Assembly: GCF_033100115.1 (NCBI RefSeq)
Contig: NZ_CP136910.1
Coordinates: 3,909,001 to 3,973,000, forward strand
Direction of reading: 5' to 3'
Source of the DNA: Anaerocolumna sp. AGMB13020
GTDB taxonomy: Bacteria; Bacillota; Clostridia; Lachnospirales; Lachnospiraceae
Length of the DNA: 64,000 nucleotides
Positions 34,578-43,732 of this stretch are shown piece after piece (the first letter of the stretch is position 1; every line of letters begins with the position of its first letter). Below the pieces are notes generated by a model. It was given only the letters and a program-made list of their open reading frames with translations. It was not told the DNA's origin and made no database searches. A program made the translations under genes and the position numbers.

Positions 34578-34730
34578 CTGCGAGAAGTCCCTTGACTTTC
34601 CTTCACAGTCTGATAGACAGATTACCAAGTTGTTTGCTATAATCGTCCAAAACTGGTTCGATTTTAGAGATAAAGCTTGGTAATATGTTACAGGCAGTGC
34701 ATTAAAGGAATTTCAGGGGGCTTCTTGCAG
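34578..34730 (+). repeat. Complex palindrome after the PadR operon
   Basis: The ends CTGCGAGAAGTCCCTTGA and TTTCAGGGGGCTTCTTGCAG pair, as do TTTCCTT/AAGGAA and the inner ATTACCAAG/CTTGGTAAT, giving a 153-bp multi-stem hairpin followed by TTTTAT. It is not similar to families 1 or 2. It may act as a terminator or be a third mobile palindrome. The gap 34542-35054 otherwise holds the promoter and Fur-like site described next. Confidence 0.6.
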
Positions 34731-34867
34731 TTTTATATCATTATGGTAAATCATCGGGAACAGAGGTTCTTAAAGCAGATCTATTATAAGGAATGTCTTA
34801 TATTTAAGCTGGAAAATTTATTTAATTGGGACAAATATATAAAAATTATCAATTAGAAAAATAATGC

Positions 34868-34931
34868 TTGCCTTAATTAGGTTAGTTATGATAATCTTAT
34901 AATAAATTAAATGAAAATGAATATCAGTTGC
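34868..34931 (+). promoter_or_regulatory. Promoter with Fur-like site before DUF2325-flavodoxin
   Basis: TTGCCT (34868-34873), 16 bases, GATAAT (34890-34895) form a promoter. GAAAATGAATATCAGTTGC (34913-34931) matches about 13 of 19 positions of the Fur consensus GATAATGATAATCATTATC. TTAGGTTAG, a half-site known from DtxR-type iron regulators, lies between -35 and -10. Iron control is an inference. Confidence 0.4.
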
Positions 34932-35054
34932 AATTAATAAATATAATATATGAGAGATAGAGACTGACTAATTTGCTTCTGCTATAAAGTGAGTTCTGTT
35001 TGACAACGAAATCACTTTACCTGCTGAATGCAAAAGGAAAAGAGAGGTGATTTT

Positions 35055-35348
35055 ATGAGCGTTGTTATAGTAGGAGGACATGACCGCATGGTCTGTACTT
35101 ACAAGGAGATATGCAAAAAGCATAATTTTAAGGCAAAGGTATTTACCCAGATGCCGGCAAATTTCAGGACGCAGGTGGGAAGTCCTGATTTATTGATATT
35201 GTTTACCAATACGGTATCTCATAAGATGGTAGTATCAGCATTAAAGGCAGTAGAAAAAGACTCCACAATTGTGGAGAGAAGCCACAGTAGCAGTGCATGT
35301 GCCTTAAAGGACATATTATGTGAATATTGCAATAAATGCAATAAATAA
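35055..35348 (+). CDS. DUF2325 family protein
   Basis: This is a cytoplasmic protein of about 97 residues. It begins SVVIVGGHDRMVCTYKEICK, the nucleotide-binding-like start of DUF2325 proteins, and has SPDLLILFTNTVSHKMVVSA in the middle. The C-terminal cysteines (CALKDILCEYCNKCNK) could bind a metal. I chose ATG 35055 after AGAGGTG rather than 35028. The flavodoxin gene follows 17 bp downstream. In this order the two look like a small operon; DUF2325 genes are often found near iron and redox genes, but no biochemical role is known. Confidence 0.85.
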   Translation: MSVVIVGGHDRMVCTYKEICKKHNFKAKVFTQMPANFRTQVGSPDLLILFTNTVSHKMVVSALKAVEKDSTIVERSHSSSACALKDILCEYCNKCNK

Positions 35349-35365
35349 AAGATGGAGGAATAAGT

Positions 35366-35797
35366 ATGAGTAAGATTAATATCGTTTATTGGAGCAGTAC
35401 AGGAAATACAAAAGCAATGGCTGAGAAGCTTGGTGAAGGTGTTACAGCAGGCGGTAAGGAAGCACAGGTTACGGAAGTATATCAGGTAAAGGCGGAAAGT
35501 CTGAAAGAGGAAGCGGTATATGCACTTGGCTGCCCCTCAATGGGAGCAGAGGTGTTAGAAGAAGATACCATGGAACCTTTTGTTGCAGAACTGGAGCAGT
35601 ATGTATCCGGTAAGAAAATCGCTCTGTTTGGTTCATATGGCTGGGGTAATTGTGAGTGGATGCGTGATTGGGAGGAGCGTTTAAAGAATGCTGGAGCTGA
35701 AATAGTCGGAGGTGAAGGAATAACCTGCTTAAACGACCCCGATGATGATACTCTTAACGCACTGTTTGAGTTAGGAAAGAAACTGGCGGAAATCTAA
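35366..35797 (+). CDS. Flavodoxin
   Basis: This is a short-chain flavodoxin of about 143 residues, an FMN-binding cytoplasmic electron carrier. The phosphate-binding loop WSSTGNTKAMA is at the N terminus. The two FMN-contacting segments are GCPSMGAEVLEE and FGSYGWGNCEWMRDW, with the usual aromatic residues around the isoalloxazine ring. Flavodoxins replace ferredoxins under iron limitation in many bacteria, which fits the Fur-like site upstream. It is cotranscribed with the DUF2325 gene and is followed by a terminator. GATGGAGGAATAAGT precedes the ATG. Confidence 0.93.
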   Translation: MSKINIVYWSSTGNTKAMAEKLGEGVTAGGKEAQVTEVYQVKAESLKEEAVYALGCPSMGAEVLEEDTMEPFVAELEQYVSGKKIALFGSYGWGNCEWMRDWEERLKNAGAEIVGGEGITCLNDPDDDTLNALFELGKKLAEI

Positions 35798-35811
35798 ATA
35801 AATGAAAGTGT

Positions 35812-35858
35812 GAGCCTATCAGCCTGGTTATACTTCAGGTAAGATAGGCTTATTTTTT
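35812..35858 (+). terminator. Intrinsic terminator after flavodoxin
   Basis: GAGCCTATC and GATAGGCTT pair around an internal loop (with CCTGG... partially pairing inside), followed by ATTTTTTT. Confidence 0.85.
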
Positions 35859-36037
35859 TACCGGACCAGCTTATTTTTACCAGTTGGATGACCTTGTGCT
35901 TCCAACCGGGACATGGTAACATAGATAGTAGAACTACTGTTTGCCTAAAGCAAAACAAAGACACATTAATGAAATGATGATAAAGTGTAGTAACTATGGC
36001 ATAAGTTTGCAATATATAAGGAAGGAAGGTTAGCAAT

Positions 36038-38746
36038 ATGAGTGAAGATACAAAAAAACAAACACGAAAACAATTCACCTTTGGGGGGAAGACCTATGGC
36101 TATTACAGTATAGACAGCTTAAAGGAAAAAGGATATCAGATAGATAAACTGCCCATAACCATAAAGATACTGCTGGAAGGCGCAATCAGGCAGTTGGATC
36201 ATAAGCGTATAAAAGAGGAGCATATTCACAGCCTGGCCGGCTGGCAGAAGGATATGAAAGAGAAACTGGAAGTCCCTTTTATGCCTTCCAGAGTATTATT
36301 GCAGGATTTTACCGGAGTACCGGCTATGGTGGACCTTGCGTCTATGGGACAGGCGGTGGGAGGAGCACTTAACCCGGGAGTTAAGGTTGATCTGGTTGTA
36401 GATCATTCTGTTCAGGTAGACTCTTATGGTAAAGATTCTTCTCTTGCTGAAAATATAGAACTGGAATATGACAGAAACAAAGAAAGATATGAATTCTTAA
36501 AGTGGGCACAAAATACTTTTCAAAATTTTAGGGTAGTACCGCCCGGAATGGGAATTATCCATCAGGTGAACTTAGAATATCTGGCTTCAGTAGTGGAAGC
36601 CAGAGAAGAAGAATTGACAATATTATATCCGGATACCCTGGTGGGAACGGATTCCCATACAACCATGATTAACGGCCTTGGTGTCCTGGGCTGGGGAGTG
36701 GGAGGGATAGAGGCAGAGGCCAATATGTTGGGAGAGCCCTCCTATATGACAATGCCAAATGTAATCGGGGTAAGACTTACCGGAAAGCTAAAGGAAGGCG
36801 CCACTGCCACAGATCTGGCACTTTCTGTAACAGCTTTGCTAAGAAATATCGGTGTTGTAGGTCAGTTTGTGGAATTCTTCGGTGAGGGACTTAAAAATCT
36901 GACCCTTGCTGACCGGGCAACGGTTGCCAATATGGCACCTGAGTATGGTGCAACCTGTGGTTATTTTCCCTTTGATGAAGAAAGCTATCATTATCTGCTG
37001 CTAACAGGGAGAAAGAAAGAAGAGGCTGACAGGGTAAGAGAATACTTAAAAATCAATGGACTTATGCTGGGAGAGGGAGTAATACCGGAATACACAAAAG
37101 AAATTACATTGGATCTAAGTACGGTAACGGCTTCCCTGGCCGGTCCCAAAAGACCTCAAGATCTTATGCCCCTTAATAAAGTAAAGGAATACTTTAAGAG
37201 CTGCCTGACAGAAGCACCCGGAAACAAAGGATATGGTCTGTCAATAGAGGAACTGGATAAAAAAGTTAAGTTATCTGTTCTAAGGCCAGCATTGTCTGTG
37301 AAGCAGGAGGAAAAGCATACAAAGAAAGAAACAGTGGAGTTAAAAACCGGGGATATCGTACTTGCAGCGATTACCTCCTGTACCAATACCTCCAATCCCT
37401 ATGTAATGTTTGGAGCTGGTCTAATGGCAAAAAAGGCCGTAGAATCAGGTCTTCAAGTACCTGCTTTTGTAAAGACTTCTCTGGCCCCCGGGTCTCTCAT
37501 CGTAAGTGATTACCTGGATAAAGCATTACTGACCCCTTATTTAAAGGAGCTTGGGTTTCATACAGTAGGATATGGATGTACCACCTGTATTGGGAATTCC
37601 GGTAAACTGCTGCCGGAGATTGAGAAAGCCATATCAGAAGAAAACCTGCTCACAGCTTCGGTATTATCAGGGAACAGAAACTTTGAAGGCAGAATACATC
37701 CTCTGATCAAAGCAAACTTTCTTGCTTCCCCTATGTTAGTAATAGCCTATGCACTGGCTGGTACCATACTGATAGATTTTGAAAACGACCCAATTGGTGA
37801 GAATGCAGCTGGAAAAAGAGTATTTCTTAAGGATATTTGGCCATCTTCCGCAGAGATCCAGTTATTAATGGAAAGATCACTAAAGGGAGACATGTTTCTT
37901 AAGAGATATGAAAAGGTATGGCTTGGAAATGAAAAATGGGAAGAGCTGAAAGCCAAAGGCAAAGGCACCTTTGACTTTAAAGAAGATTCTACCTATATCA
38001 GGAACCCGCCTTATTTTGATAACCTGTCAAAGGAAAGATGCAAAATCAGCAATTTAAAAAGTCTCAGCGTCCTGGCTAAATTTGGTGATTCTGTAACCAC
38101 CGATCATATATCACCCGCTGGTAATATCGGAAAAAACACGCCCGCAGGAAAATATCTTGCAGAGCTTGGGATAGAGGTAAAAGATTTTAATACCTATGGT
38201 TCAAGAAGAGGAAATCATGAAGTAATGATGCGAGGAACCTTTGCCAATATCAGAATCCGAAACCAACTGGCGGAAGGAAAAGAGGGCGGTTATACAAGAC
38301 ACCTTCCCAGCGGAGAACTCGTTTCCATCTATGACGCTGCCATGAAATATAAAGCAGAAGAAAAAGCTCTTTTAGTAATTGCAGGAAAAGATTATGGTAT
38401 GGGTTCTTCCAGAGATTGGGCAGCGAAAGGAACGGCATTATTAGGTGTAAAGGCAGTACTTGCTGAAAGCTATGAGAGAATCCATCGGTCGAATCTTGTA
38501 ATGATGGGCGTCCTGCCTTTTGAGTTTTTACCAGGAGACACGCCAGAAAGCCTTGGTCTTACAGGAGAAGAGCAATACACCTTTTGGATAGAAGAAAGAG
38601 AAGAAAATCTGGTAACAGTCACTACAGAAAAGCTTTCCTTTCAAGTGCGTCTAAGAATAGACTCAGCCGCTGAGTGGGATTATTACCGCAATGGTGGTAT
38701 ACTTCAAATGATAGCCAGACAAAAACTAGAAGATAGGAATAAGTAA
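36038..38746 (+). CDS. acnA: Aconitate hydratase (AcnA type)
   Basis: Aconitase interconverts citrate and isocitrate with a 4Fe-4S cluster in the cytoplasm. This protein has about 902 residues, the length of the AcnA/IRP1 branch, and begins like AcnA ([14 protein letters not shown]). Cluster cysteines are in [13 protein letters not shown] and [12 protein letters not shown]. The substrate-binding [20 protein letters not shown], the swivel-domain [16 protein letters not shown] and [15 protein letters not shown] segments follow. GGAAGG precedes the ATG. It is monocistronic; a family 1 palindrome (copy C) follows instead of a simple terminator. In an anaerobe it likely supplies 2-oxoglutarate for glutamate. 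Confidence 0.95.
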   Translation: MSEDTKKQTRKQFTFGGKTYGYYSIDSLKEKGYQIDKLPITIKILLEGAIRQLDHKRIKEEHIHSLAGWQKDMKEKLEVPFMPSRVLLQDFTGVPAMVDLASMGQAVGGALNPGVKVDLVVDHSVQVDSYGKDSSLAENIELEYDRNKERYEFLKWAQNTFQNFRVVPPGMGIIHQVNLEYLASVVEAREEELTILYPDTLVGTDSHTTMINGLGVLGWGVGGIEAEANMLGEPSYMTMPNVIGVRLTGKLKEGATATDLALSVTALLRNIGVVGQFVEFFGEGLKNLTLADRATVANMAPEYGATCGYFPFDEESYHYLLLTGRKKEEADRVREYLKINGLMLGEGVIPEYTKEITLDLSTVTASLAGPKRPQDLMPLNKVKEYFKSCLTEAPGNKGYGLSIEELDKKVKLSVLRPALSVKQEEKHTKKETVELKTGDIVLAAITSCTNTSNPYVMFGAGLMAKKAVESGLQVPAFVKTSLAPGSLIVSDYLDKALLTPYLKELGFHTVGYGCTTCIGNSGKLLPEIEKAISEENLLTASVLSGNRNFEGRIHPLIKANFLASPMLVIAYALAGTILIDFENDPIGENAAGKRVFLKDIWPSSAEIQLLMERSLKGDMFLKRYEKVWLGNEKWEELKAKGKGTFDFKEDSTYIRNPPYFDNLSKERCKISNLKSLSVLAKFGDSVTTDHISPAGNIGKNTPAGKYLAELGIEVKDFNTYGSRRGNHEVMMRGTFANIRIRNQLAEGKEGGYTRHLPSGELVSIYDAAMKYKAEEKALLVIAGKDYGMGSSRDWAAKGTALLGVKAVLAESYERIHRSNLVMMGVLPFEFLPGDTPESLGLTGEEQYTFWIEEREENLVTVTTEKLSFQVRLRIDSAAEWDYYRNGGILQMIARQKLEDRNK

Positions 38747-38776
38747 AACTAAAAACCATATTTTCATAGGATTTCA

Positions 38777-38986
38777 GGTAAATTGAATAAACCGGAAAGA
38801 ACGAATGCGCCTATGGAAAGGTATTAGTAGTCCTTTTCTCTGAAGCTTTTATGCTATATTATAAAGTAGATTGTTTGAGCGAAGCGAACTGCTTTATAAT
38901 ATGTCAAGCATAAAAGCTTCAGAGAATTAGGTCTACGTATACCTTGTAATCGAAGCATGAGTTTTTTCCGGTTTATTCAATTTGCC
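38777..38986 (-). repeat. Family 1 long-hairpin element, copy C (inverted)
   Basis: Read on the minus strand it starts GGCAAATTGAATAAACCGG and ends with the complement (one G-U type change), with stem AAGGTATACGTAG/CTACTAATACCTT and inner stem TCTCTGAAGCTTTTATGCT/AGCATAAAAGCTTCAGAGA. The arms differ from copies A and B while staying complementary. The loop CGCTTCGCTCAAACAAT and the CATAGGCGCATTCGTTC segment are kept. GGGGACGG lies at its left end on that strand. Confidence 0.85.
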
Positions 38987-39000
38987 GTCCCCCTCCCCAT

Positions 39001-39057
39001 AAAAAAAAGAAGCTGATTCTCCTCTATTATTCATACAGAATGATGTCAGCTTCTTTG
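39001..39057 (-). terminator. Intrinsic terminator after the AraC gene
   Basis: On the minus strand AAAGAAGCTGA pairs with TCAGCTTCTTT, followed by TTTTT. It ends the AraC-type gene and may also stop reading from acnA. Confidence 0.8.
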
Positions 39058-39069
39058 TAATATATCATA

Positions 39070-39930
39070 TTATTTCGTACTATACTGAGAATACTTTTTT
39101 GGTGAAATCCCTACAGCCTTGGTAAAAGCCTTCAAAAAATTACTATAATCATGAAAACCGCTGTATTCACAAACTTCGTTAACAGTCTTACCTTCTGCAA
39201 GAAGGGCTTTGGCTATCGTAATCCTTCTGGCAGTAATATATTTGTTAATCGTAGTTCCGGTAGCAGCCTTAAATATCCGGCAGATATAAGACTCACTTAA
39301 AAAGAACTGCTTTGCCAGGTGTTCTATCGTAATGGGTTCGTTGATGTTTTGATTTATGTATTCCAGTATCTGATCCACCTGCCTGCTGTAACGAAAATTC
39401 TCATCTTCGGTTTCCAGACGGCAATGAGCATAAAAGGCCTTGTTCACGAATAAGAGTAGTTCCGTAAAGGCTGTCCGCTCCAAGATATCCGTACCAAAAC
39501 CTGCCGGGCTGGTAATTTTATAGATATAATACAGAAATCGCTGCTGCTGTTCTTTGTCTAAGGGAATTTTGTGGGAAAAGCCAGAGTCCCTGTAGGAAAA
39601 GCAGTAATTCAAATCTGTTGACGGAGTGGAAAGAGATTTGATAAAGTCCGGATGAATGGATAAAACAATACGTTCATGGACCATACTGTCTATCTGGGAC
39701 AGATAATGGCTTTCGTAACTATTGATCAGAAAAACATCGCCGGGTTGAATATTGTAAAAACGGTTATCAATCAGAAACTGCCTGCCGCCGGATATGGAAT
39801 AATATATCTCATAACAGTCATGGATATGCATATTCATAGGCTTTTCCTCATGATATAGATGAGCAACGGCAAAGTATTTCTGATTAATGCAAAAATCAAT
39901 GGCTTCCTTACAGGAGGTATATTCCTTCAT
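39070..39930 (-). CDS. AraC-family transcriptional regulator
   Basis: This regulator of about 286 residues has an N-terminal cupin sugar-sensing domain (HIHDCYEIYYSISGGRQFLI near residues 35-54 and PGDVFLINSYESH) and two C-terminal helix-turn-helix motifs (TIEHLAKQFFLSESYICRIF and TVNEVCEYSGFHDYSNFLKA, ending in GISPKKYSQY). AAGGAAGG precedes the ATG on the minus strand. It is divergent from kduI, so it probably senses a pectin-derived sugar and controls the kduI-kduD-rhaM genes. The promoter region 39931-40312 is shared. Confidence 0.92.
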   Translation of the reverse strand: MKEYTSCKEAIDFCINQKYFAVAHLYHEEKPMNMHIHDCYEIYYSISGGRQFLIDNRFYNIQPGDVFLINSYESHYLSQIDSMVHERIVLSIHPDFIKSLSTPSTDLNYCFSYRDSGFSHKIPLDKEQQQRFLYYIYKITSPAGFGTDILERTAFTELLLFVNKAFYAHCRLETEDENFRYSRQVDQILEYINQNINEPITIEHLAKQFFLSESYICRIFKAATGTTINKYITARRITIAKALLAEGKTVNEVCEYSGFHDYSNFLKAFTKAVGISPKKYSQYSTK

Positions 39931-40312
39931 GACAGAACCTTCCTTTCATTAGAATTAACACAACAATGAGTAATTTAGTATATCGGAATCTATGAAGTTA
40001 GATACTTAATCACTATTATAGCAGTACTGTTCAAAATAAGCAAGTTTTAGAATAGTAAATGACAAGAATCAGAAATATCAGTATGTTATACTCTATATAA
40101 GCTGAATAAAGTTTTTAAGGTAGAATGCAATCTAGCATTCCTACACCGGTAAGAAGGAAAAGCTGAAATTCAACTTAATATTATATCAGCAATCAGCAAC
40201 AATAATACTTAATCGTAAGATGCATATCTGAAATAGACAACATGTACCTGCACATCAACTTAACAGGTAACCAGACGATAACAATGATACCCGGAATAGA
40301 AAGGATGATATT
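39931..40312. other. Divergent AraC/kduI control region
   Basis: This 382-bp region lies between the AraC-type gene and kduI. It contains TTATACT near 40085 that could be a -10. It also has direct repeats of TATCAG/TCAGCAAT (about 40185-40200), but I could not define paired regulator half-sites with confidence. No extra ORF was seen. Confidence 0.4.
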
Positions 40313-41140
40313 ATGGAACTTAGAACAGCAGCATCACCCAAAGACGTGAAACACTACACAACAGAAAGATTAAGAGAAGAGTTTTTAGTAGAGAATTTAT
40401 TTAAAGCAGGTGAGATTACCAGCGTATACAGCCATATTGACAGAATTATTTTTGGAGCTGTTGTACCGGTTACATCTCTGACCTTAACTCCGGGTGAAGA
40501 AATCAGAGCAGAGTATTTCTTACAGCGCCGTGAAATGGGTGTAATCAATGTAGGCGGAAAAGGAAAGATTTCTGTTGATGGTACAGAGTATACCTTAGAG
40601 AACAGAGATGGAATGTATATCGGGATGGGAGCGAAGGAAGTGGTATTTAGCAGTGAAGACAAGGAGAATCCTGCCAAATTCTATTACAATAGTGCACCGG
40701 CACATAAGACATACCCTACGGTTCATATCAAACCTGAGAACTGCATCTGCGTTGAACTTGGTACTTTGGAGCAGTCCAATCACAGAGTTATTACAAAATA
40801 TATCTTACCCGGCCAGGTAGAGAGCTGCCAGCTGGTTATGGGTCTTACCAGTTTGAAACCTGGCAGTGTATGGAATACAATGCCTTGCCATACACATGAC
40901 AGAAGAATGGAAGCATACCTATACTTAGATCTTCCGGAAGATGCACTTGTATTCCACTATATGGGAGAGCCTGCTGAGACAAGACACATTGTAGTGCGTA
41001 ATGAGCAGGTGGTTATATCACCCAGCTGGTCCATACATTCCGGTTGTGGAACCAGAGCATATTCCTTTATCTGGGGTATGTTAGGAGAAAATCAGGATTT
41101 CGACGATATGGACGGCGTTGCCATGTCAACACTGAAATAA
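40313..41140 (+). CDS. kduI: 5-dehydro-4-deoxy-D-glucuronate isomerase
   Basis: KduI isomerises 5-keto-4-deoxyuronate, the product of unsaturated uronide cleavage, to 2,5-diketo-3-deoxygluconate in pectin and glycosaminoglycan breakdown. It has about 275 residues, full length. The cupin metal site is seen in CHTHDRRMEAYLYLDL (two His and Glu) and SWSIHSGCGTRAYSFIWGM (His). The N terminus RTAASPKDVKHYTTERLREE is typical. GAAAGGATG precedes the start. It heads the kduI-kduD-discoidin-rhaM set that faces the AraC regulator. Confidence 0.94.
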   Translation: MELRTAASPKDVKHYTTERLREEFLVENLFKAGEITSVYSHIDRIIFGAVVPVTSLTLTPGEEIRAEYFLQRREMGVINVGGKGKISVDGTEYTLENRDGMYIGMGAKEVVFSSEDKENPAKFYYNSAPAHKTYPTVHIKPENCICVELGTLEQSNHRVITKYILPGQVESCQLVMGLTSLKPGSVWNTMPCHTHDRRMEAYLYLDLPEDALVFHYMGEPAETRHIVVRNEQVVISPSWSIHSGCGTRAYSFIWGMLGENQDFDDMDGVAMSTLK

Positions 41141-41259
41141 GCAGTAAATTATGAAATCAGCTTAAGTATTTTCGTGTATAGAGTAGGAAATGAAATATAC
41201 ACTAACCCTATAAATACAGAGATTAATTCAGCAGCAATAAACTATAAGGAGGATTTACA

Positions 41260-42048
41260 ATGAGTATTTTAAATACATTTTCATTAGAGGGAAAAGTAGC
41301 CCTTATAACAGGTGCTTCTTACGGAATCGGTTTTTCTATTGCAAAAAGCTATGCAGAAGCAGGAGCTACTATCTGCTTTAACGATCTGAAACAGGAATTC
41401 GTAGACAAAGGACTTGAGGCATACAAAGAAGCAGGAATCAAAGCACATGGTTATGTGTGTGATGTTACCAATGAGGCTCAGGTAAATGAAATGGTAGCAA
41501 AAATTGAAGCAGAAGTTGGTGTTATCGATATACTCGTAAATAATGCAGGTATCATTAAGAGAATCCCAATGGTTGAGATGTCAGCCGAGGATTTCAGAGC
41601 AGTAATCGATGTTGATTTGAATGCACCTTTTATCGTATCCAAAGCAGTTATTCCCAGCATGATCAAGAAAGGCCATGGAAAGATTATTAATATCTGCTCC
41701 ATGATGAGTGAATTAGGAAGAGAAACCGTTTCTGCTTATGCAGCTGCAAAAGGCGGACTTAAGATGTTAACCAAGAATATTGCTTCCGAATATGGTGAGT
41801 TCAATATTCAGTGTAACGGTATCGGACCTGGTTATATTGAGACTCCTCAGACCGCACCACTTAGAGTAAAAGGAAATCCCTTCAATGATTTTATTATAGC
41901 AAAAACCCCTGCTGCAAGATGGGGAAGAACAGATGATTTAGCAGGTCCTGCAGTATTCCTTGCTTCTGATGCATCTGATTTCGTAAACGGACACATCCTG
42001 TATGTGGACGGTGGCATCTTAGCTTACATCGGCAAACAGCCAAGTTAA
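41260..42048 (+). CDS. kduD: 2-dehydro-3-deoxy-D-gluconate 5-dehydrogenase
   Basis: This is a short-chain dehydrogenase of about 262 residues that follows KduI in the pathway, reducing 2,5-diketo-3-deoxygluconate to KDG with NADH. It has the nucleotide loop TGASYGIG, the NNAG motif in LVNNAGI, the catalytic Ser in ICSMMSELGRETVSAYAAAK with YxxxK, and a C-terminal VDGGILAYIGKQPS. AAGGAGG precedes the ATG. It lies 119 bp after kduI. The family also includes gluconate 5-dehydrogenase; the kduI neighbour and the overall similarity pattern favour KduD. Confidence 0.9.
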   Translation: MSILNTFSLEGKVALITGASYGIGFSIAKSYAEAGATICFNDLKQEFVDKGLEAYKEAGIKAHGYVCDVTNEAQVNEMVAKIEAEVGVIDILVNNAGIIKRIPMVEMSAEDFRAVIDVDLNAPFIVSKAVIPSMIKKGHGKIINICSMMSELGRETVSAYAAAKGGLKMLTKNIASEYGEFNIQCNGIGPGYIETPQTAPLRVKGNPFNDFIIAKTPAARWGRTDDLAGPAVFLASDASDFVNGHILYVDGGILAYIGKQPS

Positions 42049-42065
42049 TAGAATATACCCATAGA

Positions 42066-42096
42066 AAGGGCTGCTGCTTTTGCGGCAGCTCTTTTC
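42066..42096 (+). terminator. Partial terminator between kduD and next gene
   Basis: AGGGCTGCTG and CGGCAGCTCT pair over 10 bp (two G-U) around CTTTTG, followed by TTTTC. It could reduce transcription into the next two genes. Confidence 0.6.
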
Positions 42097-42129
42097 GCCA
42101 TTTCAGAATTCGATAACCGGAGGTTCATT

Positions 42130-42918
42130 ATGCTTTTAACACTTAAAGTAGTTGATAAAGATGGAAATAGCAAGGCAGTTACAGAAGGTGAAGGAGATAT
42201 CACTCTTGTTCACAGAGAGGAATACCAGAATGGGGACCAGATAATCCTGACCTCCTCCGAGAAAAATATCTTCCTGAAGGTTCAGGTGGATGATGCCTTA
42301 GGTTCTGCTTATGTATATATAACAAAGAATGAAATTGTCTATAAGATACCTGATACAGAAGGCAGACGTTCCCTTTCCCCTAAAACCTTTACCGGGAATA
42401 TACATCTTCTTTCTGCCAGAGCAGCAGCAAAAGAGGAAATAGGGAACTATCGCAACCTGGCAGTAAACGTAATGGATCAGCATGGAGACACCGGCTGCTA
42501 TCCACATGCTTCCGCTAATGTGGAGACCAGAGGTGAATCTGTATTTGCAGCAAAAAATGCCATAGACGGAGTGATTGAAAATCATTCCCATGGGGAGTGG
42601 CCATATTCCTCCTGGGGAATTAATATGAGAGAGGACGCTGAATTTAAACTGGAATTTGGCAGAAGTGTTCTGGCGGAGGAAATCCACCTTTATACCAGAG
42701 CTGATTTTCCTCACGATAACTGGTGGCAGAGGGTAACTCTAACCTTTTCAGACGGCAGCAACAGAGAATGGGAATTGGAAAAGAGTGATAAAGCGCATAT
42801 ATTAGTGCTGGAGGGTAAGAAAATAGAATGGCTTATGCTCCATAACCTTATCAAAGCAGAGGATCCGTCTCCTTTTCCTGCACTTACCCAGATCGAGGTA
42901 TACGGAAGAGAGGTTTAA
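42130..42918 (+). CDS. Discoidin-like carbohydrate-binding hypothetical protein
   Basis: This is a soluble protein of about 262 residues with no signal peptide. The N-terminal third (to about residue 105) is a beta-rich region of unknown type. The C-terminal part looks like an F5/8 type C (discoidin) jelly-roll, with SVFAAKNAIDGVIENHSHGEWP, then WGINMREDAEFKLEFGRSVL and a final LPALTQIEVYG-like ending (FPALTQIEVYGREV). AGGTTC lies upstream. Proteins of this kind often sit beside uronate and rhamnose genes in Lachnospiraceae, though the function is unknown. A role in sugar binding or catabolism is an inference from fold and neighbours. Confidence 0.65.
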   Translation: MLLTLKVVDKDGNSKAVTEGEGDITLVHREEYQNGDQIILTSSEKNIFLKVQVDDALGSAYVYITKNEIVYKIPDTEGRRSLSPKTFTGNIHLLSARAAAKEEIGNYRNLAVNVMDQHGDTGCYPHASANVETRGESVFAAKNAIDGVIENHSHGEWPYSSWGINMREDAEFKLEFGRSVLAEEIHLYTRADFPHDNWWQRVTLTFSDGSNREWELEKSDKAHILVLEGKKIEWLMLHNLIKAEDPSPFPALTQIEVYGREV

Positions 42919-43049
42919 CTGGACATTTTCTGCTTATAAAACTCTGAAAACTGCGCATATAAAAGCAAGAATAAAATATTGATAGAAAATGCTGAAAATT
43001 CAGGTTAGAATAGAAGCAGACTGATTATAAAGCGGAAAGAGGTATTTGC

Positions 43050-43361
43050 ATGATTAAGGGATTTAAGATGAAACTGTATGAGGGACAGGAAGAGGAATAC
43101 AAACGCCGCCATGATTTGTTATGGCCTGAAATGATTGATATGATACATGAATATGGCGGCAGCGATTACACTATATTTCTTGACCGTGAGACCAATACTT
43201 TATTTGGTGTGATAACCATAGAGGATGAAGAACGTTGGAGTAAGGGGGCAGATACTGCAATCAACCGTAAATGGTGGGATTATATGGCAGATATAATGGA
43301 AACCAACCCTGATAACAGTCCGGTGGCTGTGGATTTGGTAAACCTCTTTCATCTGGATTAA
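43050..43361 (+). CDS. rhaM: L-rhamnose mutarotase
   Basis: RhaM interconverts alpha- and beta-L-rhamnopyranose so that the sugar can be used by rhamnose isomerase. The protein has about 103 residues, the normal size. It shows the ferredoxin-like family pattern KLYEGQEEEYKRRHDLLWPEM with the active-site His, and WSKGADTAINRKWWDYMADIM with Trp pair, and an ending VAVDLVNLFHLD. AAAGAGG precedes the ATG. With kduI and kduD upstream it points to breakdown of rhamnogalacturonan, which contains both galacturonate and rhamnose. Rhamnose kinase and isomerase are not in the window. Confidence 0.94.
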   Translation: MIKGFKMKLYEGQEEEYKRRHDLLWPEMIDMIHEYGGSDYTIFLDRETNTLFGVITIEDEERWSKGADTAINRKWWDYMADIMETNPDNSPVAVDLVNLFHLD

Positions 43362-43392
43362 TTGACATCGTTAAATTACAAAATCTATATTG

Positions 43393-43449
43393 AGCCTGGG
43401 GCTGCTGCATACTTTTTCCGGATATTTTAGTATGCAAAGGTTCCAGGCT
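43393..43449 (+). terminator. Structured region after rhaM
   Basis: Outer arms AGCCTGG/CCAGGCT and inner arms GCATACT/AGTATGC form a two-part hairpin; only TCGTTTTG follows. It probably ends the kdu unit. Confidence 0.6.
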
Positions 43450-43525
43450 GTCGTTTTGTAGAAGGATAATCTGCTTTTATGGGGGATTTTGAATTGTAAA
43501 ACTTATCAGTGATACAAAAAAAGGG

Positions 43526-43554
43526 TTCAAAAAGATAGGAAAATATATTATAAT
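43526..43554 (+). promoter_or_regulatory. Promoter of the rml operon
   Basis: TTCAAA (43526-43531), 17 bases, perfect TATAAT (43549-43554). The leader to the rmlA start is about 170 nt; no terminator-like hairpin was seen in it. Confidence 0.65.
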
Positions 43555-43732
43555 ACAATAGAGATATTTATATGGAAAAATATTACAAACAATACATAAA
43601 CAAAGATTGTAGATACTTCTTACTTCGTTAATCTTAGGAAAACTTGAGATGCACACAAGAAATAATGGAATATTTCAGAAAGGAAAGCTATGTTACGAAG
43701 CTGCAAAACGTATTATAGCAGGGTAGCACAAG

